Part shown: piece by piece, positions 25,361 through 36,579 of the stretch
Layout: each line of letters opens with the position of its first letter
Position numbering within the stretch: the first letter of the stretch is position 1
Source: Apostichopus japonicus
Lineage: Eukaryota > Echinodermata > Holothuroidea > Aspidochirotida > Stichopodidae
Direction of reading: 5' to 3'
NCBI RefSeq assembly: GCF_037975245.1
Contig: NC_092582.1
Coordinates: forward strand, 12,430,577-12,494,576
Length of the DNA: 64,000 nucleotides
Position numbers and translations under genes: made by a program
Notes under the pieces: generated by a model
Databases searched by the model: none
What the model saw: the letters and a program-made list of their open reading frames with translations, nothing else
Told to the model about the DNA's origin: nothing

Positions 25361-25959
25361 TTTCATTCTACCATTCCAAGTGCCTACACGCATATTTTTC
25401 TTGTGGATAGTTTCCTTGGAAAATTGTCTTGGTTTTCTTCGACGATCGCCGGAAGTTTTTTAGCTTCGGATCTTTAGAAGTTTGACAGTCCTTTCCTGAC
25501 CGATAAGTATCCTTTTTGTCAAAAAGGGAGGGTTTTGGGGACTGTTTTCGTAGTGCGTTTCCTCCTCGGGTTGGTTTGCGGCGGGGTTAGCAGTTCCGCG
25601 AAACTGCCTAGGTTCCCGCCCTATTCCTCCCCACGCTAAAGCGTGTTGTTGTTATTGTGTTTTCTTAGCTTGTTTACTAGCTTCTTCCCCCCAATTAGTT
25701 TCTCTCGTCCCCCTTTTGGGGATTCATATTGCTCACGTATATTCACTTCTTTTTGTATGTATTTCTCGCTCTCTCATTTTCGTTTCAGCTTCCATTTTCT
25801 CGTTAGGCCACCCCGTAGCGTTACCTTGTTTACCGTTGCTAGGTTACGCTACGCTCCACCTAAGCATAATTCCCTCCCTAGTTCTCCCTTCTTACGTTAA
25901 GCTTCTATTGTTGTTCATTTATCACTAAGAAGTAATCTTCCTTAATCCGGTTATTCAGC
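25361..25959 (+). other. DIRS 5' leader between left ITR and ORF1
   Basis: About 600 nt, rich in T and C, with short open frames in several phases but no recognisable protein domain. It presumably holds the element's promoter and 5' untranslated region. No specific promoter motif could be supported. Confidence 0.6.
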
Positions 25960-28086
25960 ATGTCACGCAATCCATTGAAGTGCATCAACTGCTCTATGTT
26001 TCGCCCAGGCAGAGCCTGGGACGAGCACGACCTTTGTCCAAAATGCAGATCCTGCACTCGACGAGACCCCTGCCTGGTGTGTATTAAGTTTACACCAGCT
26101 CAGTGGCAGGACATCGACCTGTGGCTTGAGGGCTTACGTAGCAAGCTCCAGGGAAGGCTGGACTCGATCCCGAGCGCAATCGGGGCGCCGGAGGTTCCAG
26201 GAATAACGGGAGATAGAGAGGAGGAGGGAGTAGTAGAGAGAGAGGTGGAGGAGAGTGGCCATGAGAGGGCCGAAGGAGAGAAAGAGGTAGAGAGAGAGGA
26301 AAGAGAAAGAGAAAGAGAAAGAATTCCCCTAACGGCCCCGGCTACGTCCGGATCAGTTACGGCCAGAGGGAAGGGCAGGAGCAAAGGCAAGGCTCCTGCC
26401 AAGAAAAGACCTCCAAAGCAGAGGCACAGCTCGGCCGGGCTGGAGACTCCGTCTCAGTCCGGGCCGCAGCTACACAGACCCACAGAGCGCGGCCCTCCGG
26501 CCGTGGGAGGCTCGGGTCCAAAAGAGAGAGCAACCGAGGGGACGCGGAGACGGAGCCGGTCCCGTTCCAGGGAGCCGGACAGGGAGCCAGAGAGGCGGGT
26601 TCCGACGGAGATCCCGGCCCGAGAAAGTAGGGAGAGAGAGTCCTCCCGCCGACCCAGAAGGGAGAGATCGGGGTCGCATACAAGATCCCCAAGACGGAGA
26701 GAGAGGAAGAGATACTCTCCAATCTCCGACGAGTCCTCGGACTCTTCCGACGATGGATACAGAAGATCCAAGAGGAGGCGCCGGTCCCCGAGACGGCGTC
26801 AGGAAGAGGAACCAGCTTGGCTATCCAAACTCACCGGCCTGCTACGGCCCCTGCTGGAGCAAAGGACGTCCACGGTAGCCGACGTGGCACCGGGCCCTAC
26901 CAGCCCTGTATCGACCATGGCCCCGCAACCGGCCCCGGACCCGGACGCTCTGGATTGCAGAGCGTCGGTGAATCTTTCCGGCTTGGAGGACGAAGGGGAG
27001 CCCATAGATCCAGATCCTCTCGACTACGATCCTATGGAGGACAGCTTTGGCCACAATTACGAACCGGAGGAAGCGCCCGCGACAGGAGGAGCCCTCCCAC
27101 AGGAGCTAATAACACGGGCGGCAGACATATTCAGACGACACCTGGGGTTCGAGGAACCCGAGACGCAACCGCAGAAGGCGGGCCGGGTATCAAAATTGAC
27201 GGCGACCGGCGAAGCGTCATATAAGCCCAAAACTACCATACCAGTAGACGCAACCTGTTATGACAGATTTGAGGCCATTGCCAACAAGACCAAGTGGACG
27301 GCCTTCCCGGCCAGGGCAGACAGAGCGGTCAGGGTACCTGACGAGGCCTGGAAGGATCTATTTAGATGCCCAACCATCCCCCAGGAGGCCAAGGAGAGAT
27401 TAAAAGCCGAACAAGGGGCCTCATCCACACACGTGTTCAAGACCCCGGACCAGAGGAAGCTAGAAGAGCTTTTGGTAGAGATGGACATGGCAGCCCGTTC
27501 GGGCATGAAGTTCGCATCGGTACTAATGCTATCAGCTGAAGTCCTCATGCGACACCATCAACAGCTCCCTGAGGACAGCAGCCAAGTATCCAGGGACGAA
27601 GCGGGCCAGCTCCTCCTGCTGCTGGGCCCCCTCGTCAGGCTCGCGTACGATCAATTTGCAAGGGTCGCTACCAGGTCCGTAAAGGCCCGTAGACAAAACA
27701 TCGTCTCCGCCATCCATTGGCCTTCGACGGAGGCGAAGGACAGAATGCTGGAACTACCAATCCTCGGGGAAGACCTTTTTGCGGGCTGCTTCCAAAAGAA
27801 ACTGCAGGAGGAGGTGGCCCGAAGGGAGACTCTGGCCAAATCAGAATTCCGACCCCCACCGACCCAGAGAACCAGACCCTTCCGCCCGAGGGAGAGCAGA
27901 GCACCTAGGGGAACGAGAGCAGCACCCGCCAAATCTATGAGCAGAGGAGCTCTCAGAGGCAGAAGCCGGGGGGCAGCCTTCCGTCCGACCCGCCCCTGGG
28001 CCCCCAGAGGAGGCAGAGGCTCGTCGTCGACCAGACGGGACAGTGACCGCTCCTCCACTCGACCAGCGTTCGCCGCCCAGCCCTAG
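25960..28086 (+). CDS. DIRS ORF1, gag-like protein (708 aa)
   Basis: Starts at an ATG and ends at TAG (28084-28086). The N-terminus has a Cys-rich cluster with Cys at 8, 11, 26, 29, 32, 38 and 41 and His at 23, which looks like a small zinc-binding module. Then follow a Glu/Arg-rich segment (~80-125), a Lys/Arg/Pro-rich segment and a long SR/RE-type basic region (~190-285) resembling RNA- or nucleus-associated linkers. The last ~300 residues are better structured and include the block ending in DEAWKDLFRCP and a helical part around LEELLVEMDMAARSGMKFAS, followed by an Arg-rich tail. By position it is the structural, nucleic-acid-binding ORF1 of DIRS elements. ORF2 overlaps its 3' end in another frame. 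Long minus-strand frames here are shadows of GC-rich coding DNA. Confidence 0.85.
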   Translation: MSRNPLKCINCSMFRPGRAWDEHDLCPKCRSCTRRDPCLVCIKFTPAQWQDIDLWLEGLRSKLQGRLDSIPSAIGAPEVPGITGDREEEGVVEREVEESGHERAEGEKEVEREERERERERIPLTAPATSGSVTARGKGRSKGKAPAKKRPPKQRHSSAGLETPSQSGPQLHRPTERGPPAVGGSGPKERATEGTRRRSRSRSREPDREPERRVPTEIPARESRERESSRRPRRERSGSHTRSPRRRERKRYSPISDESSDSSDDGYRRSKRRRRSPRRRQEEEPAWLSKLTGLLRPLLEQRTSTVADVAPGPTSPVSTMAPQPAPDPDALDCRASVNLSGLEDEGEPIDPDPLDYDPMEDSFGHNYEPEEAPATGGALPQELITRAADIFRRHLGFEEPETQPQKAGRVSKLTATGEASYKPKTTIPVDATCYDRFEAIANKTKWTAFPARADRAVRVPDEAWKDLFRCPTIPQEAKERLKAEQGASSTHVFKTPDQRKLEELLVEMDMAARSGMKFASVLMLSAEVLMRHHQQLPEDSSQVSRDEAGQLLLLLGPLVRLAYDQFARVATRSVKARRQNIVSAIHWPSTEAKDRMLELPILGEDLFAGCFQKKLQEEVARRETLAKSEFRPPPTQRTRPFRPRESRAPRGTRAAPAKSMSRGALRGRSRGAAFRPTRPWAPRGGRGSSSTRRDSDRSSTRPAFAAQP

Positions 28087-30147
28087 GGGTGCCCACCTCA
28101 CCGCGGCCATTCCGCCGGTGGGGGGGAGACTAACAAACTTCTCCCAGCAATGGGAATTTATTGGCGGGGACAAGTGGGTGTTGGACACAGTCAGACACGG
28201 GTACAAAATAGAATTCTCCTCCAGCCCACCCTTCGGGGGCGGAGGAAGGCAGACACTCACACCCACGGACCCCGTCAAACGCTTAGCCCTAGAAGGGGAA
28301 ATTCTGGCCCTGCTGGCCAAGCAGGCAATTACAAGAGTTCCGGAAGAGACGGGACCACTCTTCCGGTCCTCCTTTTTTCTGACCAAAAAACGGGACGGCA
28401 CCTGGCGTCCCATTCTAAACCTAAAACCCCGGAACACAAAACACATCAGACCAAAACACTTCCGTATGGAGACCTTAAACTTAATATTACCCCTACTCAG
28501 AAAGGGCATGTGGGCGGCGACCGTAGACTTACGGGCCCCTACCTGCACATCTTGATACACAGAGAACACCGACGATTCCTAGCGTTCCGGTACGCAGAAC
28601 AAGACTACCAGTTCCGGGCGCTCCCATTCGGCCTTGCCACGGCTCCCAGAACCTTCACGAGAGTCGCGGGAGCAGTAGTCGCCTACCTCAGAAAAAGAGG
28701 GGTCACCCTCTACGTATATCTAGACGACTGGTTGGTAGTAGGGAACAGCCTATCGGAAGCAACCAACAACGTCCACAAAACGCTCCAGACCCTTCAAGAA
28801 CTGGGCTGGATCGTGAACCAGAAGAAATCACGGCTATCACCTTCCCAGACGATCCAGTTCCTCGGGGCCATACTGGACTTCACCACCGGGGTAGCCCGAC
28901 CCTCAGAAGAAAGAGTCGCGGCAGTCAAGGCGACCACACAACAGATCTTGGCACACCGGGGGTCACCAACGGGGACATGGCTCCGGGCCCTGGGACTCAT
29001 GGCCAGCCTCGTCGATATAGTGAGACTGTGCAGGCTACACATGCGACCTCTGCAACTGCACCTGCTGAGGTCCGCAGACCCTACAGACCCAGACAAAACA
29101 ACGCTCATCTACAGGTCAGAGGAGGTCACCCAACACTTTCGATGGTGGCTCGACCCAAACAACTGGAGTTCAGGGGTACCCTTTGCGATACAGCTACCAA
29201 TGACATCGATAACGACGGACGCGGCACTGTCCGGATGGGGAGCTCATTGGAGCAATCGCACAGCATGGGGGACGTGGTCCCAAACAGAAAGATCTCTCCA
29301 CATCAACATCCTGGAGATGATGGTGGTCAAAAGAGCCCTGGAAGTTTTCAACGACCACGTACAGGGAACGATAACCACAATCTTCACCGACAACACGACA
29401 GTGGTGGCCTACATCAATCGGCAGGGGGGCACCCGCTCAGAGAGACTGTGCCGACTCGCGTGGGAGGTGATAACAGCGGCCGAGGACTCCGGCACGATCC
29501 TACGGGCTTCCCACATCGCAGGCAAGCCCAACGTGATGGCGGACGCCTTATCCAGGGGGCATATAGACCCCAACGAATGGTCTCTGGAACAGGAGACTTG
29601 CGACAGAATCTTTTCGATCTTCGGCAGGCCCACGATAGACCTGTTCGCAACACACAAGAACAACAAACTCCAGACCTTCTGTTCCAGACGATTCCACCCC
29701 CTGGCCTACCACACGGACGCAATGTCCCTCTCCTGGGACCACATGGATGCGTACATCTTCCCGCCGCTGTGTATGATCGGACAAGTCCTCAGGAAAATTC
29801 GGAACTCCAAGGGCAGGTTCACACTAATAGCCCCGTTCTGGCCTCGCAGACCCTGGTTCGCCGAGATCCCCCAACTCCTCATGGACGTCCCAGTGAGTCT
29901 ACCGGACAAGCCTCACCTACTGTCCCAGAGACAGGGAACTCTCTCCCACCCAGACATCAAGGGGTTACAATTAGTTGCCTGGAGGCTGTCCGGTCTTCCC
30001 TACGACAGAGAGGCTTTTCAGAAGCAGCTGCCGCGATGGCAGCCGACGCTAGAAGGGGAACGACCGCAGCGACTTACGATTCCCGTCTGCGGAAGTTCGA
30101 CCAATGGTGCCGACCAAGACAGATACTGCTGCCTGCTGCCTCTGTGA
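28043..30147 (+). CDS. DIRS ORF2: reverse transcriptase, RNase H and methyltransferase-like domains, with one frame break
   Basis: The coding signal begins in the frame of 28043-28555 (no ATG; GTG is the first listed start) and overlaps the end of ORF1 by 44 nt. It holds the N-terminal RT region with FRSSFFLTKKRDGTWRPILN and ends WAATVDLR. The signal then continues in the frame read to 30147, with YLHI, FRALPFGLATAPRTF and the catalytic box YVYLDDWLVVG (LDD at 28720-28728). RNase H follows, with its first Asp at 29218-29220 (TDAALSGWGAHW) and later INILEMM, FTDNTTVVAYINRQGG and ADALSRG (~29205-29565). The segment from IDLFATHKNNKL to DAYIFPPL matches the DAM-methyltransferase-like domain known from DIRS1/PAT elements. 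The break lies near 28533-28540 in GGGCCCC. A step back of one base preserves domain length, so this is either a one-base deletion in this copy or, less likely, programmed frameshifting. The ATG at 28150 lies in the second frame, upstream of the homology, and is not a real start. Confidence 0.85.
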
Positions 30148-31049
30148 CACAGATAGCCGAGTTCCTCCTCTCACTCTTTGGAGAGGGGAAACAAGTCTCC
30201 ACCATCAGGAATTACAGGTCGGCCATCGCTGCCATCCACCAGGGCTTCCCAGATGGCTCCACACTGAGCAATAACCTAGACATTGCACAGCTCATCAAAG
30301 GCATGGCGAATCGTCGCCCACAGATCAGACGGCTAGCCCCCTCCTGGGGACTCTCAGCAGTGTTACAGGCCCTGGCAGGACCACCATACGAACCAATGGC
30401 TAACGCCTCCCTGGCTGCCCTCACAAAAAAGACACTCTTCCTCGTCGCAGTGGCGTCAGCAAGAAGGAGGAGTTGCCTCCACGCCCTATCCACCAAGCAG
30501 AATCACATCAGATTTGAGGGCCACGGGGTGAGGATGGTTCCAGACCCGTCATTTATTGCAAAGAACCAGACCTTGACCTTCCTGCCAGGAGACATTTTCA
30601 TCCCGGAAATTAAGACCATGTCATCAGTAGCCGAGGACAAACGATGGTGTCCAGTCAGGGCACTGAAGTGGTACCTGAGCAAGACAGAGAAGTTAAGACA
30701 ATCAACTTCTCTCTTCATCATACCACGACCACCCTACGCAGCGGCCTCCAAAGACACTCTATCCAGGTGGCTAGTAGAGATCATACGCCCGTTCACATCG
30801 GGGACCTCCCGACCAAGGGCTCACGACGTCAGAGGGGTCGCGGCCTCTACAGCCCTATTCGCCGGCATCCCGATAGAGGACATACTCAAAGCAGCAGCGT
30901 GGAAAACTCCAACTACGTTCGTCGCCTGCTACTTGACCGACACTTTACACGCCGAAGCGGCATTTGGTAGCGCGGTGATGCGAGGTCCGGTGGGTAACAG
31001 GTCCCACCCCTCGGGCCTCCCACCATCGGGCAGTGCCACTCGGTGCTAA
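30036..31049 (+). CDS. DIRS ORF3, tyrosine recombinase
   Basis: Recombinase of the DIRS clade, which inserts the circular DNA intermediate in place of a DDE integrase. The start is uncertain. The frame is open from 28977, but recombinase-like sequence begins around the ATG at 30036, giving 337 residues and a ~112-nt overlap with the end of ORF2. An N-terminal core-binding region (TYDSRLRKFDQWC through ISTIRNYRSAI-like helices) is followed by the catalytic domain. The likely first Arg is in SARRRSCLHAL (~30460). The H-x-x-R box is HDVRGVA, with His at 30822-30824 and Arg at 30831-30833. A downstream Trp lies in AAAWKT, and the Tyr nucleophile is in TFVACYL at 30930-30932. All core residues appear intact. 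The C-terminus runs into the internal complementary region. Confidence 0.88.
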   Translation: MAADARRGTTAATYDSRLRKFDQWCRPRQILLPAASVTQIAEFLLSLFGEGKQVSTIRNYRSAIAAIHQGFPDGSTLSNNLDIAQLIKGMANRRPQIRRLAPSWGLSAVLQALAGPPYEPMANASLAALTKKTLFLVAVASARRRSCLHALSTKQNHIRFEGHGVRMVPDPSFIAKNQTLTFLPGDIFIPEIKTMSSVAEDKRWCPVRALKWYLSKTEKLRQSTSLFIIPRPPYAAASKDTLSRWLVEIIRPFTSGTSRPRAHDVRGVAASTALFAGIPIEDILKAAAWKTPTTFVACYLTDTLHAEAAFGSAVMRGPVGNRSHPSGLPPSGSATRC

Positions 31050-31140
31050 GGTTGTGAGGAGACAGGTAAGCGAGGAGCGAAGTAAATATTCCAAAACTTA
31101 CTGGTTTGGATATTTACGAGTGACGAGCTTACCTGTCTCC
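31042..31140. repeat. DIRS internal complementary region (ICR)
   Basis: The first half (31042 to ~31090) is the reverse complement of the left terminus. The second half (~31089 to 31140) is the reverse complement of the right terminus. The junction reads AAATATTCC, a head-to-tail fusion of the two outer ends. In DIRS elements this region is thought to template completion of the ends and circle formation. It begins just before the stop codon of ORF3, so the recombinase C-terminus overlaps it by about 8 nt. Confidence 0.9.
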
Positions 31141-31618
31141 ATTCCCGCCTCCCTCCCCCGAGAGGGTGGTGGGACACAGCCGGACGGAGGAGCGGTCGCT
31201 CGACTTGACTCACGACTCCGAGCTTCACACCAGATAGACAGAACCACCATCCACCAGAGAGCCATCAACTATGTCTATCGGTGAGTGTACCTATGTGTTT
31301 CCGTATGCGTTTGCGTACATAGTCTTCCACTTACGTTCTCACCTAAGTTGGTCTAAGGGTAACAAGTGGCGGACCGTAAATCTTTAGGCTCCTTGTTAGT
31401 GTAAGGGGTAGTTCCGCCTGCAGGGTTCAGGAGAGTGTCCCCCCCTTCCCGCTGCGCCGGGGAGGGTTACACTCCCCCCTGCTAGGAAGGCGTCAGTGAA
31501 TTTTTTGTTAGGGGTTCACTTTGGGAAGTTAACTCGACGGGGGTCGTTGGGGGTGGCCAGTCCTTGCCACCCCCACTCCCGCGTCCGTGAGGCCACTCTT
31601 CAGGAATGGTCTCATGAG
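31141..31618 (+). other. DIRS 3' spacer between ICR and right ITR
   Basis: GC-rich, with C and G runs and no domain-bearing open frame. It is element-internal and presumably carries the 3' untranslated region. Confidence 0.6.
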
Positions 31619-31775
31619 AAAGGAGGAGGGACCGGAAGGGGGGTCCGGTCATAGAGGGCGCACAGTGTTATTTATTTACCAGGACTTTATAGGCACGGTA
31701 GAATGAGGTGCTAAGGTTGTGAGGAGACAGGTAAGCTCGTCACTCGTAAATATCCAAACCAGTAAGTTTTGGAAT
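31619..31775 (-). repeat. DIRS right inverted terminal repeat
   Basis: 31619-31736 is the reverse complement of the left core. A right-specific extension from 31737 to about 31775 recurs in reverse complement in the second half of the internal complementary region. The right end is about 21 nt longer than the left, an asymmetry typical of DIRS ends. Confidence 0.93.
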
Positions 31776-34700
31776 TTCCACAAAATATTTTTTGTGTGAT
31801 ACGTGCAATTGTTATATAATCAAAGTACATTCAGAGGGGGAGGGAGGACATGGGAGGAGTGAATGTATTCCTAAGGTAATGAACAAATGTGTGTTCCATC
31901 CCAGATCCCACCTCCCAAAATAAAATAATATCCTTTCCCCCAAGCAAAAGTTTATGTTTATATTAAAATGTGTAATCTGTTATAAAGCTTATTTACCTGC
32001 ATGTACTCGATCGTGGCAGTACAGATCTATATGACCTGTGTTTGAAAAGGTTCGTGGTCCTATATTTCAATTTTGAAGAGAATTTCTTGACAACTTGCCT
32101 TGGGCAAGTAGGACTTAAAATTCTTTGATGTGACTTTGGTCTACCAGCAGAGTTGGTTTCAACAAGATCAGTGTTTCATGGCAGTTCTATATGACACTAT
32201 TATGGCTTCTATAGTACACGTCCTAGTTCTGTATGACAACCCAGGTCGGACAGTCTTAGTGGTCCAACCAAACAGACATTGACTCATGTCAGACCACCAG
32301 ACAATCCATAAATATCAGCCCTGGGTTATTCAGAAATATTGCATCATGTCATAGTTATGTTACACTCAAGTTTTATACCTTTTAGAGACAGTTTTATCTA
32401 GTTCTGTAAAACCAGATATCTACTAAACCCACCATCTGAGTCGATTGTACGATATTATTGCTATAAGTTGACATTTTCTTCTCAATTGATGGTTGTAAAT
32501 GTAGGAACATCTGTTATGTGTGTAGAGTCTGTAGAAATAACCTGAAAGTGTATACTTTTTTTTAGTGCATAGTTGTGTATAAATGTCTCCCATAAAATGT
32601 TGACAAATTTAGGCTTATAGATCACATAAATACTGTAATATGTATATATATGTTAATTCATTAGTAAGCCGATCTTATTCTCATTGTTACAATTACTACT
32701 ACAGGAGATGTCTGTTCGTTCAACAAAGTAGTTCTTAAATCAAAGCTGCACGTTTAAAGGAGAATTGAAGTGTCAGAATGATGGGTCCTTCTGGATTACC
32801 AGCAACTGTCAGTTTAAAGCATCATGCAGCATGGGCGCAGATCAGTCTTGGATAATGGTGGGGACGCGTGTCTGTTCTCTGATACTATGTAAGCGGAGCG
32901 TGACCATGGATTTGCACGTAGCGTACAAGAAATGTTTTGGCAAATATACCTCCCAGATCGCCAGAAATAACACTTCCCAGACCCAATGATGCTCCCAAAC
33001 CTCCTTAAATTTTAGATCGCATGGCTTAGAAATTTAGTTTGAGAAAATACATGGGCGTCTGCAGAAAAAAAATCAGGGGACAAATAATCCAAGTAGACTT
33101 TTGTACTATACGATGGGTCTGGGGTCCTCTCCCAGAAAGCAATTATAGACTGCCACAAATGAGATTTCCGTCCAATATTTAACAACTGTGGATAAATATA
33201 ATAACAGTTGATAGTGACATTAAACATAATATAAAATTAATTTGAAATATTTATAATTTTGTCTAGATTTTCAAGACCCATAAATTTACAAGATGGCTGT
33301 GCATTTGTATAACTTGTTCTAATATTGTACCATTGCAGTAATAAGTACATTGAAATCAGTTTGTAGAAAAAAGGGGGGAAAAAAACCTATTTGTGTAAAG
33401 TCTTTAATTTAATTAATTAATTTACTTGGGTGGATGAAAAGAGGCTGTAGCCACTAGTTCAGGTGTATTTAAATTCTTTTCATGATATAATTTAGCTGGA
33501 ATGCCAATTAATCGTGTATGCGTGTTGGTACATGTGTATGTGTCTTGTTCATGATCCAATCTTTCCTTATTTCAAGGAAATATATTTGACAGGTAGGAAT
33601 TATGTTACATGCTTAATACAGGGTAATTAATGTACAGCATACGTAATTGTACAATTTGCAAATTTGAATGTTTCTGTTTCTTCTGTACAGTAAGCTTTAG
33701 TTTACATATCAATGGGCTAGATAGGTACACCTTGAAAAGTTTCAAGGTACCATTCGTTCACAATGTCTGTGCAGTGTTCATGGCATATATTAATCTACAT
33801 GTTTACAATTCTGTGCATAAAACATGCTTGATTGAGCAGAGAAAACCATTGTTGACAACTATCAGAAGAAAAGTCTTCTGGGATATTAATGTACAACCTT
33901 TCGAAGGCAGATCAGTACACTGTCACTATTAAGAGCTCTACAAAGCTCACTGCTCATCCTTGGGATCCAGCCACGCCAGTCCTGAATATACTGGCGGTCA
34001 CTGGTGTCGATTCAAAGATACTTCGCTAGATTGATGCAACGCCCGGAACGTAATCACTTTAAGGGTGTCATGCACCTCAGATAATCCAGTTAAGGGCAAA
34101 ATAATTAAATCTCTGACCCCTCAAACGGTTGGCCCGTCTTGTGGGAAAGATGTCTTTTAAGTCGTTTCCTGTACGCGCGAAACTTGATATTGATCTTGTG
34201 AACTGATACTGTACTTCAAAAATTTTAATAGAATTAGACGTGGAAATGTATGTGATACGTAGGATGTCAGTCTGAGTTTATATGGAGAATAGTTTTGTTA
34301 GCTATTAAAAATAGCTACTATATATATTTTAAAGGAGTATAGGGCTTAAAGCAGTTGATTTGTCTTGGGGTACGATGTTATCAGTGTTGCAATAGATGTC
34401 TATGTCTACATATGGATTTATGTGTAGTACTTTTTCTGGTTGATGAAAAGAAATATTTAGTCTGGCAGTCCTTCTTAAGGTATTGCATCTACCTGTAGTA
34501 ACACAACCTCTTTACTTCTGAATCTCTAAAATTTAAAGATATTTCAGGTTTTGTTTTTCCTTGTGTTTTTTAATAGGATTATCTTATTAGCTGATGAAAA
34601 ATCATGAAAGTGCTATGTCAACGTTTAGAAACTTAGCTAGAATCATGAATTCATTATTTATTGTACTGTAAAGTAAATTTAAGTTATGAAGTGGGAAATT

Positions 34701-36579
34701 CTATTGGATTTGTAGTGACCATATCCTCAGCTGAGTTGAAAATGAATTTGTATCTAGGTTGTTTTTATTTTTTTATTTTTTAGTTGAAAATTTATGGATT
34801 TGAACCACTTCATTTGGGTGTTAATTTTGTCATGTGAGTGGACTTTTAAGTGACTTATGCTGTAATTAACTTGAATACGTACAGAAAAATTACCCATTGT
34901 GACAATGTACATATTCTCAGAGTTGAGGAATGGGATGGCAGTGGAGAGTAGATTAGGGGGTACATTATGGGAGGATGGATTATGAAGGAGGATGATGAAC
35001 TCTTAATCCAGCCAGGTGTCCCTCAATATGGACATTTATAAGACACCAGACACATAATGCACTCGACTGTTTCAGAACAGACTGCATGTGCAGGGTGCCT
35101 CCTGTTACTTCCCTTGAGAAACATGCTTTACTTTGTGACATAGGGATTACTGTATAAAAGGGATATATGGAGTAATGTTCCCAGAAAACTACAGTTAATA
35201 TTGAGAGAGCCATCAGGATAATATATATTGATGTAGGAAACAGATGTCTTATTCCGAAGCTTTGTAGGCCAACATCTGTTCAGTAACGGAAACAGGGGTT
35301 GGTAAACACTTTGGAAGAAGCTATCCTGATGAAGATGAATAGAGAAAATTGTTTACATGCCACTATAGCCCGTTATTATCAGTCATTATATCGCCATCCT
35401 ATATCCCATATCTCATCCATTTCCCATCCCATCCCACCCCTCTCCCATGTCCCATCCAATCCTGTTTGTCTGCATTTAATAATTAAACTATATATGTTAT
35501 AAATTTTACAGAACTTAATTTCAATCAGTGAAATTTGAAGTTTCTTCATTCTTTTTTCAACATAAGTTTGTAAAGTGTTAGTCAATTTTTGTTGTCCATT
35601 TTATGTCTTTCAATATTAAAATTAAGTGTAAATTTTTGTCAAATTGTACTGATCCTCTACCCTCTAGTTCTACCCATCCCATCAGAATTAATTTGTCTTC
35701 AATTTAAATTGTAAATGTTCAATTTGATAATAGCATATAAATTATGTCTAATATAATGCACTGCATTTTCAGTCTTAATACCGTTTGTCACTCTACAGTA
35801 GTAGCAGGACAGAAGCTATAGGGAATGGAGGTTATAGAATCAACCTTCTTGCAATTTCATACCATAGGTCATGTCCTATAAGGAATCAACTCATCCGAGT
35901 TTGATTATGTTTAATATAGTGTCGTCTGTTAGCTCTCATACGGCCACGCGTGACCTGGATGGGGCTTTTTCTGGAACGCAGAAAACCCGAATGTCAATCT
36001 GCGACGTTAATTGTGAGCGCTCTCATGTTACAAAGAGTCCAGATGACTGGGAAGTCATGAAGAAGAATTTGGCACAGCTAGGTCATAAAGTCATTTATTT
36101 TTGTTAAATACGATTGACCTTTTCGTTGGATATGGATGGTGAATGAGCTGACTCTCGTCCAAGTGTAATATGAAAGATCGAGTGTATGATGATGCTCTGT
36201 TGTACGTTATTTCACCGAAGGAACAATTAACGAAATATCGTCTAACGTTTACGTAACTTTGGTTTGATTTAAGAGATGACTTGGTACAGGTCTGTATTGT
36301 AGGGATTGTGTATAGATTTTGGTGGTAGAATATATAATTTCACCACTTTTGACATTCTTGATAATTAATACATTCACATCATAGTTACTTGTGCCTGACC
36401 CTGGTCACAATTATATCTAAATCATTAGAATCAAGTTTATTTTACCGATGCATGGACTCAACAATCTTATGTAGTGGTGGAATGAACTTCAAGTGTGAGC
36501 CAAGTGATTTCATAATCGATTTGCATTTGAATCGAACAAGCTGGGTTAAAGGTGTTTTTCTAATGACCAGTGACTTGAT

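Larger units (their letters stand above)
25225..31775 (+). mobile_element. DIRS-type tyrosine-recombinase retrotransposon, near full length
   Basis: About 6.55 kb, visibly GC-rich against an AT-rich background. The order is left ITR, leader, ORF1 (gag-like), ORF2 (RT, RNase H, methyltransferase-like), ORF3 (tyrosine recombinase), internal complementary region, ~480 nt spacer and right ITR. This is the established DIRS1-like architecture. Such elements integrate through a circular intermediate with a tyrosine recombinase and make no target-site duplication; none is seen. The outer ends are set by comparison with the internal complementary region: the left end matches from ATATTTAC at 25225 and the right end up to TTTTGGAAT at 31775. 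The 118-nt ITR cores look identical, which suggests recent activity, although these ends template each other during replication and so age poorly as clocks. ORF1 and ORF3 are open; ORF2 has one apparent frame break. It lies in the DDAH intron in the same orientation as the gene. Confidence 0.95.

Noticed and set aside
28150-28540. N-terminal part of the 28150-30147 frame starting at an ATG
   Set aside because: RT homology up to 28535 is in a different frame; this segment is an out-of-frame read-through before the frame break.
26100-28569. Several long minus-strand frames (up to 242 aa) across the DIRS ORFs
   Set aside because: GC-rich coding DNA gives few stops on the other strand; they carry no domain, while the plus strand does.
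35871-36107. 78-aa frame that looks moderately protein-like
   Set aside because: No family resemblance, no flanking splice pattern and no repeat of the frame; treated as chance.
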